A stretch of 64,000 nt of DNA from an uncultured Fodinibius sp. (GCA_913057775.1 CAJXOG010000006.1:116138-180137), one strand, 5' to 3'. Shown: positions 37,095 to 45,800, numbered from the stretch's first letter. The notes: generated by a model not told the origin, from the sequence alone. Program-made: numbers and translations.

Positions 37095-37481
37095 TTAATC
37101 TTCGTCTTCTGCTTCTTCTTCCTCTTGGTCATCGACAAAGACCTGGGGAACGGCATTTTTACGTTGAAGCTCACGATGACGTTTCATCTTTGCATCGTAC
37201 TTGAGCGTTAGATAACGCATAACATGATCTTCAATGCGAAGCGCACGTTCCAGTTTTTCGATCAGTTCTCCGGGAGCAGTAAAATAAGCATTTACGTAGT
37301 AACCGCTTGACTTACCATCCATTTCGTATTCAAACTTACGGACTCCCCATTCATCTACTTCATCAATTTCACCATCGTTATTTCGAATAAGTTCGGTGAA
37401 TTTTTCGACGATCTCGTCGTACTGATCGTCTTCTAAGACAGGATTAATTATATATGTTAGCTCGTAATAATTTCTACTCAT
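37095..37481 (-). CDS. rpsF: 30S ribosomal protein S6
   Basis: Small-subunit protein, S18 partner, 128 residues from ATG 37481. The frame is open to 37538, but those codons lie inside the leader hairpin, and MSRNYYELTYIINPVL is the expected S6 start. Core features: RNYYELTYIINPVLEDDQYD, WGVRKFEYEMDGKSSGYYVN and the strand ALRIEDHVMRYLTLKYDAKM. The C-terminus ends in an acidic tail (DDQEEEEAEDED), a natural feature of many S6 proteins; in E. coli the tail is further modified with glutamates. First gene of the operon rpsF-rpsR-rplI-dsbD, driven by the promoter at 37554-37584. Confidence 0.96.
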   Translation of the reverse strand: MSRNYYELTYIINPVLEDDQYDEIVEKFTELIRNNDGEIDEVDEWGVRKFEYEMDGKSSGYYVNAYFTAPGELIEKLERALRIEDHVMRYLTLKYDAKMKRHRELQRKNAVPQVFVDDQEEEEAEDED

Positions 37482-37518
37482 GTGATATGTTTCCTTTGGT
37501 TGTTCCTTAATTGAAACA

Positions 37519-37546
37519 GCCGACGTGGTGACTTTCACTCGTCAGC
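37519..37546 (-). promoter_or_regulatory. Leader hairpin of the rpsF operon, candidate S6:S18 binding site
   Basis: The predicted transcript begins with a hairpin: a 7-bp outer stem (GCTGACG with CGTCGGC), asymmetric bulges A and CA, then a 4-bp inner stem (GTGA with TCAC) and a 3-nt loop, ending 38 nt before the rpsF ATG. Autoregulatory S6:S18 leaders in other bacteria are bulged hairpins at this place. The exact conserved CCG bulge is not evident, so the identification is tentative. Confidence 0.45.
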
Positions 37547-37553
37547 AGGCACG

Positions 37554-37584
37554 CAAAAATAGGCTTTTTTGTATTTAATTCCAA
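37554..37584 (-). promoter_or_regulatory. rpsF operon promoter, TTG-N20-TATTTTTG
   Basis: On the minus strand TTG (37582-37584) lies exactly 20 bp before TATTTTTG (37554-37561), a full match to TAnnTTTG. The predicted start about 7 nt further is the first base of the leader hairpin. Confidence 0.7.
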
Positions 37585-37656
37585 TCCATGATTGGATTAT
37601 ATTTTCCCATCCTTACTGCAAGATAAAAGACCATTAATTTTAGGTAAGGATATTAT

Positions 37657-39108
37657 CTAATGCCCCATTAAATGAGTAACCCAATCAGCAGCATAGTAAG
37701 AGGAAAGCAAGTTGTGCAAGTCGCCAAAAGCAATACCGAAATAAAGGGTCAATGCAGCAAGAATTACCAACGTAGATCGAAACACAATTCCAGAGCGAAC
37801 CAGTGGAACATCTTTATGAGGATCTCTGAAATACATATACACCATTGGACGTAAATAGTAATACACACTGGCTGCACTTGCCAGAGCAAGAATAATAGCC
37901 AAGGCTACATATCCGGCATCAATAGCCGCAGCAAAGATTAAATACTTTCCAACAAAACCTACAAAGGGAGGTATGCCAACTAATGAGAACAAGAAAAATG
38001 AAAGCAAGACTCCCATTAAGGGCTTCTTAAATCCGAGCCCTACATAATTGTTGACATCAGTAAAATCCAATCCCTGCTGTCGCTCATAATACGCTACCAC
38101 TCCAAAAGCTCCGATGTTCATGATGGTATAGGCAAAAAGATAAAATAGCACTGCGCTATACCCTTCTGGCGTTCCGGCGGCTAATCCAACTAACAGATAT
38201 CCCGCATGGGCTATGCTTGAATAAGCAAGCATCCGTTTAATATTATCCTGAACAATAGCTATCAGGTTACCCAAAACCATTGTAAGAATTGCAATAACTT
38301 CAATCACTCCTGCCCAGTCGGCTGTTTCTGCTGGAATCATTTTGGATAAAACGACCAGTAACGCGACAAAGGCCGCTGATTTTGAAGCCGTTGCCATATA
38401 AGCTGTGATTGTTGTGGGCGTACCCTGATAAACATCGGGTGTCCACATATGGAACGGCACGACCGAGACTTTAAAGAAAAAGCCGACCAGCAGTAGTGCC
38501 GCCCCTGCTATAAAAATAAGATCTGAGCTTGCCGCTTCGGCAATTTCAGTAAGATATAGCGAGCCCGTTGCTCCATACAACAACGCCATTCCATACAGTA
38601 AAAATCCTGTAGAAAAAGCACCAAGGAGAAAATATTTAAGCGCAGCCTCGGCCCCTGTTTTTCGCTCTTTAATTAACCCTGCCAACACATACAAGCAGAT
38701 CGACATCGTTTCGATTCCGATAAAAATCATGATTAAATTATTGGCGCTGGCAAGTCCCAGCATCCCGGCCGTGGCAAAGAGTATAAGGGCATACACTTCC
38801 CCATACTCATAATCAATTGCATTTAGGTATTCCCGGGATATCAGTACGCAAAACAGCGCACCAAATAAAACTACGCTATTCCCAAAAGCCGCTACGCCTC
38901 CATATGTTATCATCCCGGAAAATGCTTCCCCCACGGGACCAAACATGTCTATGACTGACAGAACTAATCCTGCGAATAATGAAAAGACCGTAAGCCCAAA
39001 GATAGCTCCGTGGTCGTTTTTATAGGCATCAATGATGATAGCAATAAGCCCGGCAAGTGCAACAATGACTCCAGGCAAAAAAACGTTAAGATCGTGTAAG
39101 TAATCCAT
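37657..39108 (-). CDS. nuoN: NADH-quinone oxidoreductase subunit N
   Basis: Antiporter-like membrane subunit of respiratory complex I, 483 residues and about 14 helices, one of three proton-pumping modules. Family segments include FLLYGMALLYGATGSLYL, VSVVPFHMWTPDVYQGTP with the conserved lysine-bearing helix before it, and DNIKRMLAYSSIAHAGYLLV. It is the last gene of nuoJ-K-L-M-(PCD)-N, 5 bp after the carbinolamine dehydratase gene. Confidence 0.96.
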   Translation of the reverse strand: MDYLHDLNVFLPGVIVALAGLIAIIIDAYKNDHGAIFGLTVFSLFAGLVLSVIDMFGPVGEAFSGMITYGGVAAFGNSVVLFGALFCVLISREYLNAIDYEYGEVYALILFATAGMLGLASANNLIMIFIGIETMSICLYVLAGLIKERKTGAEAALKYFLLGAFSTGFLLYGMALLYGATGSLYLTEIAEAASSDLIFIAGAALLLVGFFFKVSVVPFHMWTPDVYQGTPTTITAYMATASKSAAFVALLVVLSKMIPAETADWAGVIEVIAILTMVLGNLIAIVQDNIKRMLAYSSIAHAGYLLVGLAAGTPEGYSAVLFYLFAYTIMNIGAFGVVAYYERQQGLDFTDVNNYVGLGFKKPLMGVLLSFFLFSLVGIPPFVGFVGKYLIFAAAIDAGYVALAIILALASAASVYYYLRPMVYMYFRDPHKDVPLVRSGIVFRSTLVILAALTLYFGIAFGDLHNLLSSYYAADWVTHLMGH

Positions 39109-39113
39109 GCAAC

Positions 39114-39404
39114 TTATTTGTTAAACAGTGACTCAATGGTTTTTGCGAGCTTGATATCTTTCTCGGTTACTTTTCCGCCGGCATCATGGGTGCTCAACGA
39201 AATGTTTACCGTGTTATAAACATTAAAAATTTCAGGGTGATGAACCTGCTCTTCCGCTTCAAACGCAATGCGATTGATAAAAGCCATGGCATCCCGAAAA
39301 TTATCAAAACCAAACTCTTTGGTTAATTTATTATTTTCGTGACTCCAGCCAGATAATTCAGAAATTTCATCAGCTATTTGATCATCAGAAAGTGGTTCAG
39401 CCAT
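39114..39404 (-). CDS. 4a-hydroxytetrahydrobiopterin dehydratase (pterin carbinolamine dehydratase)
   Basis: Dehydrates 4a-hydroxy-tetrahydropterin, regenerating the cofactor used by aromatic amino acid hydroxylases. The 96 residues match the small PCD/DCoH fold: WSHENNKLTKEFGFDNFRDA, active-site EEQVHHPEIFNVYNTVNISL (E-x3-HHP) and STHDAGGKVTEKDIKLA, all catalytic positions intact. It is placed inside the nuo operon with 5-bp and 4-bp gaps to nuoN and nuoM, so it must be cotranscribed with complex I genes. Together with the tetrahydrobiopterin-type synthase and FolE2 at 23-24.6 kb it suggests a working tetrahydropterin cycle, although no hydroxylase gene is in this window. Confidence 0.93.
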   Translation of the reverse strand: MAEPLSDDQIADEISELSGWSHENNKLTKEFGFDNFRDAMAFINRIAFEAEEQVHHPEIFNVYNTVNISLSTHDAGGKVTEKDIKLAKTIESLFNK

Positions 39405-39408
39405 AATA

Positions 39409-41016
39409 CTATTGGTTTTTTATTTTCGATGCTAATTCATCGGTAACATCATATAGATTTGAAGCCCATTGGGGCAAGTCTTCACTATCAGCAGACTGCT
39501 GAATTGCCACCCGCTTTTCATTCGATGATTCTAACAACTCCTGCACCTGAACTTCAGAATACTGAGTAAAATCTGTTGGCCTGATTCCAATCCAAACCAT
39601 AAAGATAACCAGTGGAACTAAAAGCCCAATTTCGCGTGCATTGAGGTCAACCAGCTTCTTATTTTCCTCATGTTTGATAGGGCCAAACATGACACGCTGA
39701 TACATCCACAACATGTAAACCGCAGCTAAAATAACACCCAGTGCAGCAAATACTACAAACGCATTTTGTGGAAGTACTTCTGAGCTAAATGTTCCGTTAA
39801 GAATCAGAAACTCACCAATAAATCCATTTAATCCCGGAAGTCCAATCGAAGCCAACGTGGCAATCATAAACATTACAGCAAAAACAGGCACGACTTTCGC
39901 GATTCCGCCGTAATCTTCGATTTCACGAGTATGCGTGCGGTCATAGATCATCCCTACAATCAAGAAGAGTGCTCCTGTTGAGAGACCGTGATTAATCATC
40001 TGAATAAGTGCACCCTGCACCGCGATAGTATTAAAGGCAAACAATCCCAATACCACAAAACCCAAGTGACTGACCGATGAATAGGCCACCAGTTTTTTAA
40101 CATCTTTCTGAACCATTGCCACAAGCGCGCCGTAGATAATGCCGACCACGGCCAAAGTAGCCAGATAAGGCGCAAATTCTACAAAGGCATTCGGGAAAAG
40201 TGGTAAACAAATTCGGAGTAGCCCATACGTTCCCATCTTCAACATAATAGCTGCTAGCACAACCGAACCGGCTGTCGGTGCTTCGGTATGTGCATACGGC
40301 AACCAGGTATGAAACGGAAACAGCGGCACCTTGATACAGAATGCTAATGCAAATGACAGAAACAGGTAGGTCTGTTCGACCAATCCAATCTGGTATTCGC
40401 TGCCGGATAAAAATCGCCAGTCAGTTGTAAACTTATATCCTTCAATAGCAGCTCCCGCATCGTATCCGGTGTAAATTAGTCCAACCAGCATAATGAGTGA
40501 ACCGACCAACGTATAGACAAAAAACTTGACCGTTGCATGAATTCGATTCTTCCCACCCCAGATACCGATAAGGAAATACATTGGGATTAACGAGAGCTCA
40601 AAGAAAACGTAAAACACAATTAAATCCAACGAAGCAAAGACTCCCATCGAAGCCGTCTGCAACAACAGAAGCATCGAATAATATCCTGCTAAATGTTTTT
40701 TGATGGAATCCCAAGAAGACAGAATCACAATAGGTCCCATTAGTGTTGTTAGCATAAAAAGCAACAAGCTGAGACCGTCAAGACCAATCAGATACTTAAT
40801 ATCAAGGCCGGCCATAATATTGCTCCCCTCAGTCAGATATTGAACCGTCCCCGAATTAGCAACATCAAAACTAAAAAGCAGTGGCAGCGACAATAAAAAC
40901 GTTGCTGAAGTGGCAGCAAGACTTATCCACTTTGTAGCTTTATCATTCCGGAGAGCAAGAATTCCGGCAATTCCTAAAAGTGGTAAATAAATAACTAAAT
41001 TTAGCAGTAACTCCAT
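39409..41016 (-). CDS. nuoM: NADH-quinone oxidoreductase subunit M
   Basis: Second antiporter-like complex I subunit, 535 residues, about 14 helices. I start it at ATG 41016 (MELLLNLVIYLPLLG); a TTG two codons upstream is also open. Conserved segments: FELSLIPMYFLIGIWGG with the catalytic glutamate, KVPLFPFHTWLPYAHTEAPT with the pumping lysine, KDVKKLVAYSSVSHLGFVVL and MINHGLSTGALFLIVGMIYD. The C-terminus is a 55-residue polar extension (from about 480) reaching the cytoplasm. It follows nuoL by 13 bp. Confidence 0.96.
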   Translation of the reverse strand: MELLLNLVIYLPLLGIAGILALRNDKATKWISLAATSATFLLSLPLLFSFDVANSGTVQYLTEGSNIMAGLDIKYLIGLDGLSLLLFMLTTLMGPIVILSSWDSIKKHLAGYYSMLLLLQTASMGVFASLDLIVFYVFFELSLIPMYFLIGIWGGKNRIHATVKFFVYTLVGSLIMLVGLIYTGYDAGAAIEGYKFTTDWRFLSGSEYQIGLVEQTYLFLSFALAFCIKVPLFPFHTWLPYAHTEAPTAGSVVLAAIMLKMGTYGLLRICLPLFPNAFVEFAPYLATLAVVGIIYGALVAMVQKDVKKLVAYSSVSHLGFVVLGLFAFNTIAVQGALIQMINHGLSTGALFLIVGMIYDRTHTREIEDYGGIAKVVPVFAVMFMIATLASIGLPGLNGFIGEFLILNGTFSSEVLPQNAFVVFAALGVILAAVYMLWMYQRVMFGPIKHEENKKLVDLNAREIGLLVPLVIFMVWIGIRPTDFTQYSEVQVQELLESSNEKRVAIQQSADSEDLPQWASNLYDVTDELASKIKNQ

Positions 41017-41029
41017 TATCAATTCTTTT

Positions 41030-43051
41030 TTACAGGATCAACATACTTAATACAAGAATAACACCTAACACCAGCGCTAATGCATAACTGCTAGTTACAC
41101 CCGTTTGGATATATCGAAATACACTTCCAAATAGTCGGACGACGCCGCCAACAGTGTTAACAATTCCATCTATGATTTTCATATCGAATTTGGCCAAACC
41201 TTTGTCTGACCACTTAACAGTGGGATGAACGACAATACCTTCATAGAACTCATCAAGGCTATACTTTTCTTTCCAGGTTTCGTAAAGTGCTCCAAAGCGG
41301 TCGGCAAGCTTGGCATCGGATTCTTCTGTGGCCCCACTTCCATACATTTTATATGCAGTGTAAACACCTCCAACTGCAACAAGTATTGAAACTGTCATCA
41401 AAATCCATTCTACAGAATGAGACAGTCCAAGCCCATAGTCTGCTGTAACGTTGTAAAGCCAATTGTGAAGTAGATTAATATGCTCCTCTTGGTGCGTAAA
41501 TGTTGACAATAAGAAATTGGGTACTCCCAGAAATCCACCAACGACAGAAAGGCCACCGAGTGTCCAGAGTGGAATTGTCATAGTTTTTGGACTCTCGTGC
41601 AGATACTTTTCAGCTCCCGTAGCTTCACTTATTTTCTCGGGTAGCTTAAACCCACCGTTGAACGTACCAAAGGTGAGGCGAAACATATAAAATGCTGTTA
41701 AGAAGGCAGTAAGAATGCCCACACCCCAAAGAACCATGTATAACGGCTCAGCAAAACCGGCAAATCCAGCATTAAAAGTAAAGGCTAAAATTTCATCCTT
41801 TGAGAAGAATCCAGCCAGTGGCGGTATCCCGGCAATAGCAATAGTGGCAATCAAAAATGTCTTATAGGTTGAAGGCATATACTCTTTGAGTCCACCCATA
41901 AACCGCATGTCCTGTGGATCAAAATGCACATCCTTACCCTCTTCATGAAGTCCGTGCTCTACATGCTCCATAGCATGTATCACTGATCCGGAACCAAGGA
42001 AAAGTAGTGCCTTGAAAAAAGCATGCGTTACAACATGAAACATGGCTGCCGTAAATGCTCCGGAACCCAGCGCCAAAAACATGTATCCGAGCTGTGAAAC
42101 CGTTGAGTAAGCCAATACTCGTTTAATATCATTTTGCGTAAGCGCGATGGTTGCTGCAACAAGTGCTGTGAGCGCTCCAATGACTGCGATGATCATCATC
42201 ACTTCGGGCGACATTACAAACATCTCGGACATCCGGGAAATTAAATAAATACCCGAAGTAACCATCGTCGCCGCGTGAATTAATGCAGACACCGAAGTAG
42301 GTCCAGCCATCGCATCAGGCAACCAGACAAAAAGTGGTATTTGAGCACTTTTACCCGTGGCCCCGATAAACATTAAAAAGGCAATCCAAAACTTATCATC
42401 TGCGGGAATTGCTTCAAGGCTTGACAGAATTACATCAAAATCTAAGCTGCCCACATGTTGGAAGGTCAAAAACATGGCTACGAGAAATGCGAAATCGCCA
42501 ACGCGGTTATACCAAAATGCTTTACTGCCCGCAGCAGAGTTGGCCATATCGGTATACCAGAAACCAATCAACAGATAAGAACAAAGTCCTACTCCCTCCC
42601 ATCCGAGAAAAAGCAGTAAGAGGTTATCCGCCATTACCAGGTTGAGCATCGCAAAAATAAAGAGGTTCAGATAGGCAAAAAACTTCCAGTAGCCTTCATC
42701 CTCCCACATATATCCAACCGAGTAAAGGTGGATTAAAAAGCCAACGCCGGTAACAACGAGCGTCATTAGTATTGACAGCTGATCGAGCTGGTAGGCAATA
42801 TCTACGCTAAAACTTCCAACCTTAATCCAGGTAAAGAGTTCCGCAAAAATAGGCGCTGAATCCTGACCCATGTTTATAAAGAAGTAGACTGCAATAGCGA
42901 ATGGGATAAAGACGGTAAGGTTGGCAATGGTCCCAATTAGAGCCTTTCTCTGTCGAAAAGATTTTGAGCTTAATCCAAGGAGCCCATTTACGAGAAAACC
43001 CAGCAGAGGCAATGCAATAATCAGACTTGTAAGCGTAGTAGCAGAATCCAT
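41030..43051 (-). CDS. nuoL: NADH-quinone oxidoreductase subunit L
   Basis: Largest antiporter-like subunit of complex I, 673 residues from ATG 43051; the frame continues 69 nt upstream but those residues are polar and unlike NuoL. It has about 16 helices including the long lateral helix near the C-terminus. Conserved segments: FLGWEGVGLCSYLLIGFWYT, KSAQIPLFVWLPDAMAGPTS, NDIKRVLAYSTVSQLGYMFL, FHVVTHAFFKALLFLGSGSV and ATIAIAGIPPLAGFFSKDEI. A His/Glu/Asp-rich loop (HAMEHVEHGLHEEGKDVHFD, near residue 360-380) follows. A terminator-like hairpin lies upstream, between nuoK and nuoL. Confidence 0.96.
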   Translation of the reverse strand: MDSATTLTSLIIALPLLGFLVNGLLGLSSKSFRQRKALIGTIANLTVFIPFAIAVYFFINMGQDSAPIFAELFTWIKVGSFSVDIAYQLDQLSILMTLVVTGVGFLIHLYSVGYMWEDEGYWKFFAYLNLFIFAMLNLVMADNLLLLFLGWEGVGLCSYLLIGFWYTDMANSAAGSKAFWYNRVGDFAFLVAMFLTFQHVGSLDFDVILSSLEAIPADDKFWIAFLMFIGATGKSAQIPLFVWLPDAMAGPTSVSALIHAATMVTSGIYLISRMSEMFVMSPEVMMIIAVIGALTALVAATIALTQNDIKRVLAYSTVSQLGYMFLALGSGAFTAAMFHVVTHAFFKALLFLGSGSVIHAMEHVEHGLHEEGKDVHFDPQDMRFMGGLKEYMPSTYKTFLIATIAIAGIPPLAGFFSKDEILAFTFNAGFAGFAEPLYMVLWGVGILTAFLTAFYMFRLTFGTFNGGFKLPEKISEATGAEKYLHESPKTMTIPLWTLGGLSVVGGFLGVPNFLLSTFTHQEEHINLLHNWLYNVTADYGLGLSHSVEWILMTVSILVAVGGVYTAYKMYGSGATEESDAKLADRFGALYETWKEKYSLDEFYEGIVVHPTVKWSDKGLAKFDMKIIDGIVNTVGGVVRLFGSVFRYIQTGVTSSYALALVLGVILVLSMLIL

Positions 43052-43208
43052 TAACGATGATCTTTCAAATTTGTATCTGTATACATTTTTCGGCCCAAAT
43101 GTAGCCAACACCCCATGCATTCACAAGGGTAAATTCTCAAGTGGCAAAGATACAAAAAAGTGAGTGAAGGTAAAGGATAGAATTGCTGTTTAGACCTATT
43201 ATAGAAAT

Positions 43209-43240
43209 AAAAAAGGCTCCAGTATTAGGAACCTTTTTTT
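43209..43240 (-). terminator. Terminator-like hairpin between nuoK and nuoL
   Basis: A 12-bp stem with one mismatch (43209-43220 with 43228-43239), 7-nt loop, followed on the minus strand by an A/T-rich run. It lies 23 bp after the nuoK stop and inside what is otherwise one operon, so it may attenuate expression of nuoL-M-N. Confidence 0.65.
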
Positions 43241-43262
43241 ACTAAATATTCACAATAAGAAA

Positions 43263-43565
43263 TTACCAGCGCATTAAATTAACTTTATTAATGTCTACAG
43301 AAAGGTTATTCCGAAAAATGGCGATAATAATCGCTAACCCAACCACAGCTTCTGCAGCTGCTACGGCCAAAGCAAAAAATACCAGTATCTGTCCGTCTAT
43401 ATTGCCATAATGGCTGCTAAAAGAAATAAGAGAAAGATTTACGGCATTCAGCATCAGCTCAACGCACATAAAAATGACAATTGCATTTTTTCGGATTAGA
43501 ACACCAATAATCCCAATGCAAAAAAGAAGAGCGCTAAGTGCTAAAAACCAATCAATACTAATCAT
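43263..43565 (-). CDS. nuoK: NADH-quinone oxidoreductase subunit K
   Basis: Small three-helix complex I subunit, 100 residues. Both conserved membrane glutamates are present, in [16 protein letters not shown] (helix 2) and [18 protein letters not shown] (helix 3). Its start overlaps the end of nuoJ by 8 bp, indicating translational coupling. Confidence 0.97.
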   Translation of the reverse strand: MISIDWFLALSALLFCIGIIGVLIRKNAIVIFMCVELMLNAVNLSLISFSSHYGNIDGQILVFFALAVAAAEAVVGLAIIIAIFRNNLSVDINKVNLMRW

Positions 43566-44079
43566 TCGTTGCTCCAGATTTAATTTTGTGCTGCGCTACA
43601 ATCAATGCTCCTACAACGGCAGCCGTTAATAAAATTGCGGTAAGTTCAAACGGTAGCAGATATTCCGTAAACATCACGTCTCCCACTGCTTCTACCGTAC
43701 CAACATACGCCATGTCAGAAGAAACAGTTGGCAGGGTATCTGTAAAACTACCAAGACTATAAATGATCTGAGAAAATACACCTACCCCCAGTAAAAAAGC
43801 TACGAAATATTTGAGACGAAATTTGTTAAACAAACTTTCTTCATCCTGTACATTCAGCAACATTATTACAAATAAGAAGAGCACCATGATGGCCCCGGCA
43901 TAGACCAGAATCTGGATAACAGCTAAGAACTGTGCTTTTAAAAGCAGAAATAATCCGGCCAGCGACAGCATGTTCAATACAAGAAATAATGCACTGTTTA
44001 CCGTATTTTTACTGATCACCATCGCCAATGCTGAGGCAACAGCTAAAACAGCTAAGAAGACGAAGAAATAAGTTATCAT
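43558..44079 (-). CDS. nuoJ: NADH-quinone oxidoreductase subunit J
   Basis: Complex I membrane subunit of 173 residues with five helices. The conserved third helix [20 protein letters not shown], with the pi-bulge tyrosine, and the following VIMLLN are clear. It is the first gene here of a partial nuo set: nuoA-I are not in the window, so complex I genes are split or continue elsewhere. A full-consensus promoter lies 19 nt before the ATG. Confidence 0.96.
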   Translation of the reverse strand: MITYFFVFLAVLAVASALAMVISKNTVNSALFLVLNMLSLAGLFLLLKAQFLAVIQILVYAGAIMVLFLFVIMLLNVQDEESLFNKFRLKYFVAFLLGVGVFSQIIYSLGSFTDTLPTVSSDMAYVGTVEAVGDVMFTEYLLPFELTAILLTAAVVGALIVAQHKIKSGATND

Positions 44080-44104
44080 ATCACCTTGTTTATTTTTGTG
44101 GCTT

Positions 44105-44135
44105 CAAAGGTAGATAAATTTAAAAACCTCATCAA
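44105..44135 (-). promoter_or_regulatory. nuoJ promoter, TTG-N20-TACCTTTG
   Basis: On the minus strand TTG (44133-44135) lies exactly 20 bp before TACCTTTG (44105-44112), a full TAnnTTTG match. It means that nuoJ-N can be transcribed separately from the missing nuoA-I genes. Confidence 0.7.
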
Positions 44136-44351
44136 CTAAAATTGCAGAAATTCACTTCTTCCTAAAGGTTTATATTAGATCAAAATAAAAACGACGCCAT
44201 ACTGTTATTGGAAGTTATATAAGAAATCGGGTAATGGATAAAATGACATAGAAAAGAATCGATAATTTCCATTTATTAACGTTGTTCTTTACGAATCTTA
44301 GCCTTTAAAGGCATATACCGATTAAACCTCAATAAACAATAATTTTCTACC

Positions 44352-45368
44352 ATGGGTAACACTTCAACGTCAGTAGATTCAGTGGATATGGAAAAGCTAA
44401 GTGCTAAGATCGAACAATCCAGCGCTTTTATCGATGATATTTATTCTGAGTTAAATAAAGTTATTGTTGGTCAGCGATATATGATCGATCGACTGCTTAT
44501 CGGACTTTTGGCTGACGGACATGTACTATTAGAAGGTGTACCCGGTCTTGCCAAAACGCTGACAGTTTCTTCTCTTGCAAAAGTAATAGATACAAAATTT
44601 CAGCGGTTACAATTTACTCCCGACTTACTGCCGGCCGACTTAATCGGTACGTTAATTTATAATCAAAAAGAAGCAGAGTTTACGGTCAAAAAGGGACCAA
44701 TATTTGCGAACATTATCTTGGCTGATGAGATTAACCGATCTCCTGCCAAAGTACAAAGTGCTCTGCTCGAGGCTATGCAGGAGCAGCAAGTGACTATTGG
44801 TGAAGAAACTTATCCGCTTGATGACCCTTTCCTGGCATTAGCAACACAAAATCCTGTTGAGCAGGAAGGAACCTATCCCCTGCCCGAAGCACAGGTAGAT
44901 CGTTTTATGATGAAAATAAAGATCGATTACCCTACCGAACAGGAAGAATTAGAAATTATGCGTCGCATGGCTAAGACGGGACCTGCTGAAGAGTTAAAAC
45001 CAGTGATCAATACACAAAAGGTTTTGGAAGCACGAGAGGTTATTAATGATATTTATGTAGATGAAAAAGTGGAAAAATATATTATTGATCTCGTCTTTGC
45101 CACTCGAAATCCTGAAAGCTACAATCTTAAAGATCTTTCCGAACTCATCAATTTTGGAGCCTCTCCCCGTGCTTCTATTAATCTAAACCTGGCTGCAAGA
45201 GCTCATGCATTTATGCAGCATCGCGCCTACGTTACACCCGAGGATGTACGAACGATTGCCATGGATGTACTTCGGCATCGAATTATCCCAACCTTTGAGG
45301 CTGAAGCTGAAAATATTACCTCTGAAGACCTGATTAATAATATTCTCTCGACGATTCAAGTGCCTTAA
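44352..45368 (+). CDS. MoxR family AAA ATPase
   Basis: Cytoplasmic AAA ATPase of 338 residues, of the MoxR chaperone class that usually activates von Willebrand-type metal-ion proteins. Walker A GVPGLAKT (62-69), Walker B NIILADEINRSP, sensor 1 FLALATQNPVEQEGTYPLPE and the C-terminal lid SPRASINLNLAARAHAFMQH are all intact. In most genomes the gene is followed by DUF58 and vWA-domain genes; here the next gene is an unrelated 84-residue protein and then a terminator. Its client is therefore not evident from the neighbourhood. Confidence 0.93.
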   Translation: MGNTSTSVDSVDMEKLSAKIEQSSAFIDDIYSELNKVIVGQRYMIDRLLIGLLADGHVLLEGVPGLAKTLTVSSLAKVIDTKFQRLQFTPDLLPADLIGTLIYNQKEAEFTVKKGPIFANIILADEINRSPAKVQSALLEAMQEQQVTIGEETYPLDDPFLALATQNPVEQEGTYPLPEAQVDRFMMKIKIDYPTEQEELEIMRRMAKTGPAEELKPVINTQKVLEAREVINDIYVDEKVEKYIIDLVFATRNPESYNLKDLSELINFGASPRASINLNLAARAHAFMQHRAYVTPEDVRTIAMDVLRHRIIPTFEAEAENITSEDLINNILSTIQVP

Positions 45369-45441
45369 TGATATCCCTATAATTTGATACTCTTTCAGGG
45401 GCTTTATTTCTTAGTAGTAACATATCACCAAAACTTCTTTT

Positions 45442-45696
45442 ATGGACATTAATTTTGTCTCCAGAACGGATATAAAAATTTCTAAAAAAAGCTCATCAAA
45501 ATATAAACCACTGCTCGATGCCGTAAAAATGCTGGAACCCGGCGGAAAAGCCCTCGAAGTTTCTTTTAAAGACGAAACAGAACTTAATTCTATGCGCAAC
45601 GTAGTTTACGGTTATAATAGAGATACCGGAGATCAAGTTAAGAGCAGTAAACATCCGGAAAAAAATGTGGTCTTCTTCTATAAAGAAGAGGAATAG
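45442..45696 (+). CDS. Hypothetical small cytoplasmic protein downstream of moxR
   Basis: An 84-residue charged protein with no signal peptide or membrane helix. It has an N-terminal strand, a helix (KYKPLLDAVKMLEPGGKALE) and a C-terminal region with basic and aromatic residues (RNVVYGYNRDTGDQV; KNVVFFYKEEE). I do not recognise the family. It follows moxR by 73 bp and is followed by the hairpin at 45741, so both genes probably share a message. The opposite strand has an open frame here that I judge to be a shadow. Confidence 0.6.
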   Translation: MDINFVSRTDIKISKKSSSKYKPLLDAVKMLEPGGKALEVSFKDETELNSMRNVVYGYNRDTGDQVKSSKHPEKNVVFFYKEEE

Positions 45697-45740
45697 AGAA
45701 AATCTTCACATTCTTCTAAATATTGGATTATTCTAAAAAG

Positions 45741-45774
45741 AAAAGGCTCAGAGTTTTCACTCCGAGCCTTTTTT
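45741..45774. terminator. Bidirectional terminator between moxR operon and rpsA
   Basis: A 14-bp stem with one mismatch (45741-45754 with 45759-45772), 4-nt loop, A-run before and T-run after, between convergent genes. Confidence 0.85.
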
Positions 45775-45800
45775 AATTCAGTAAGAAAGAGAGTTAAGAA

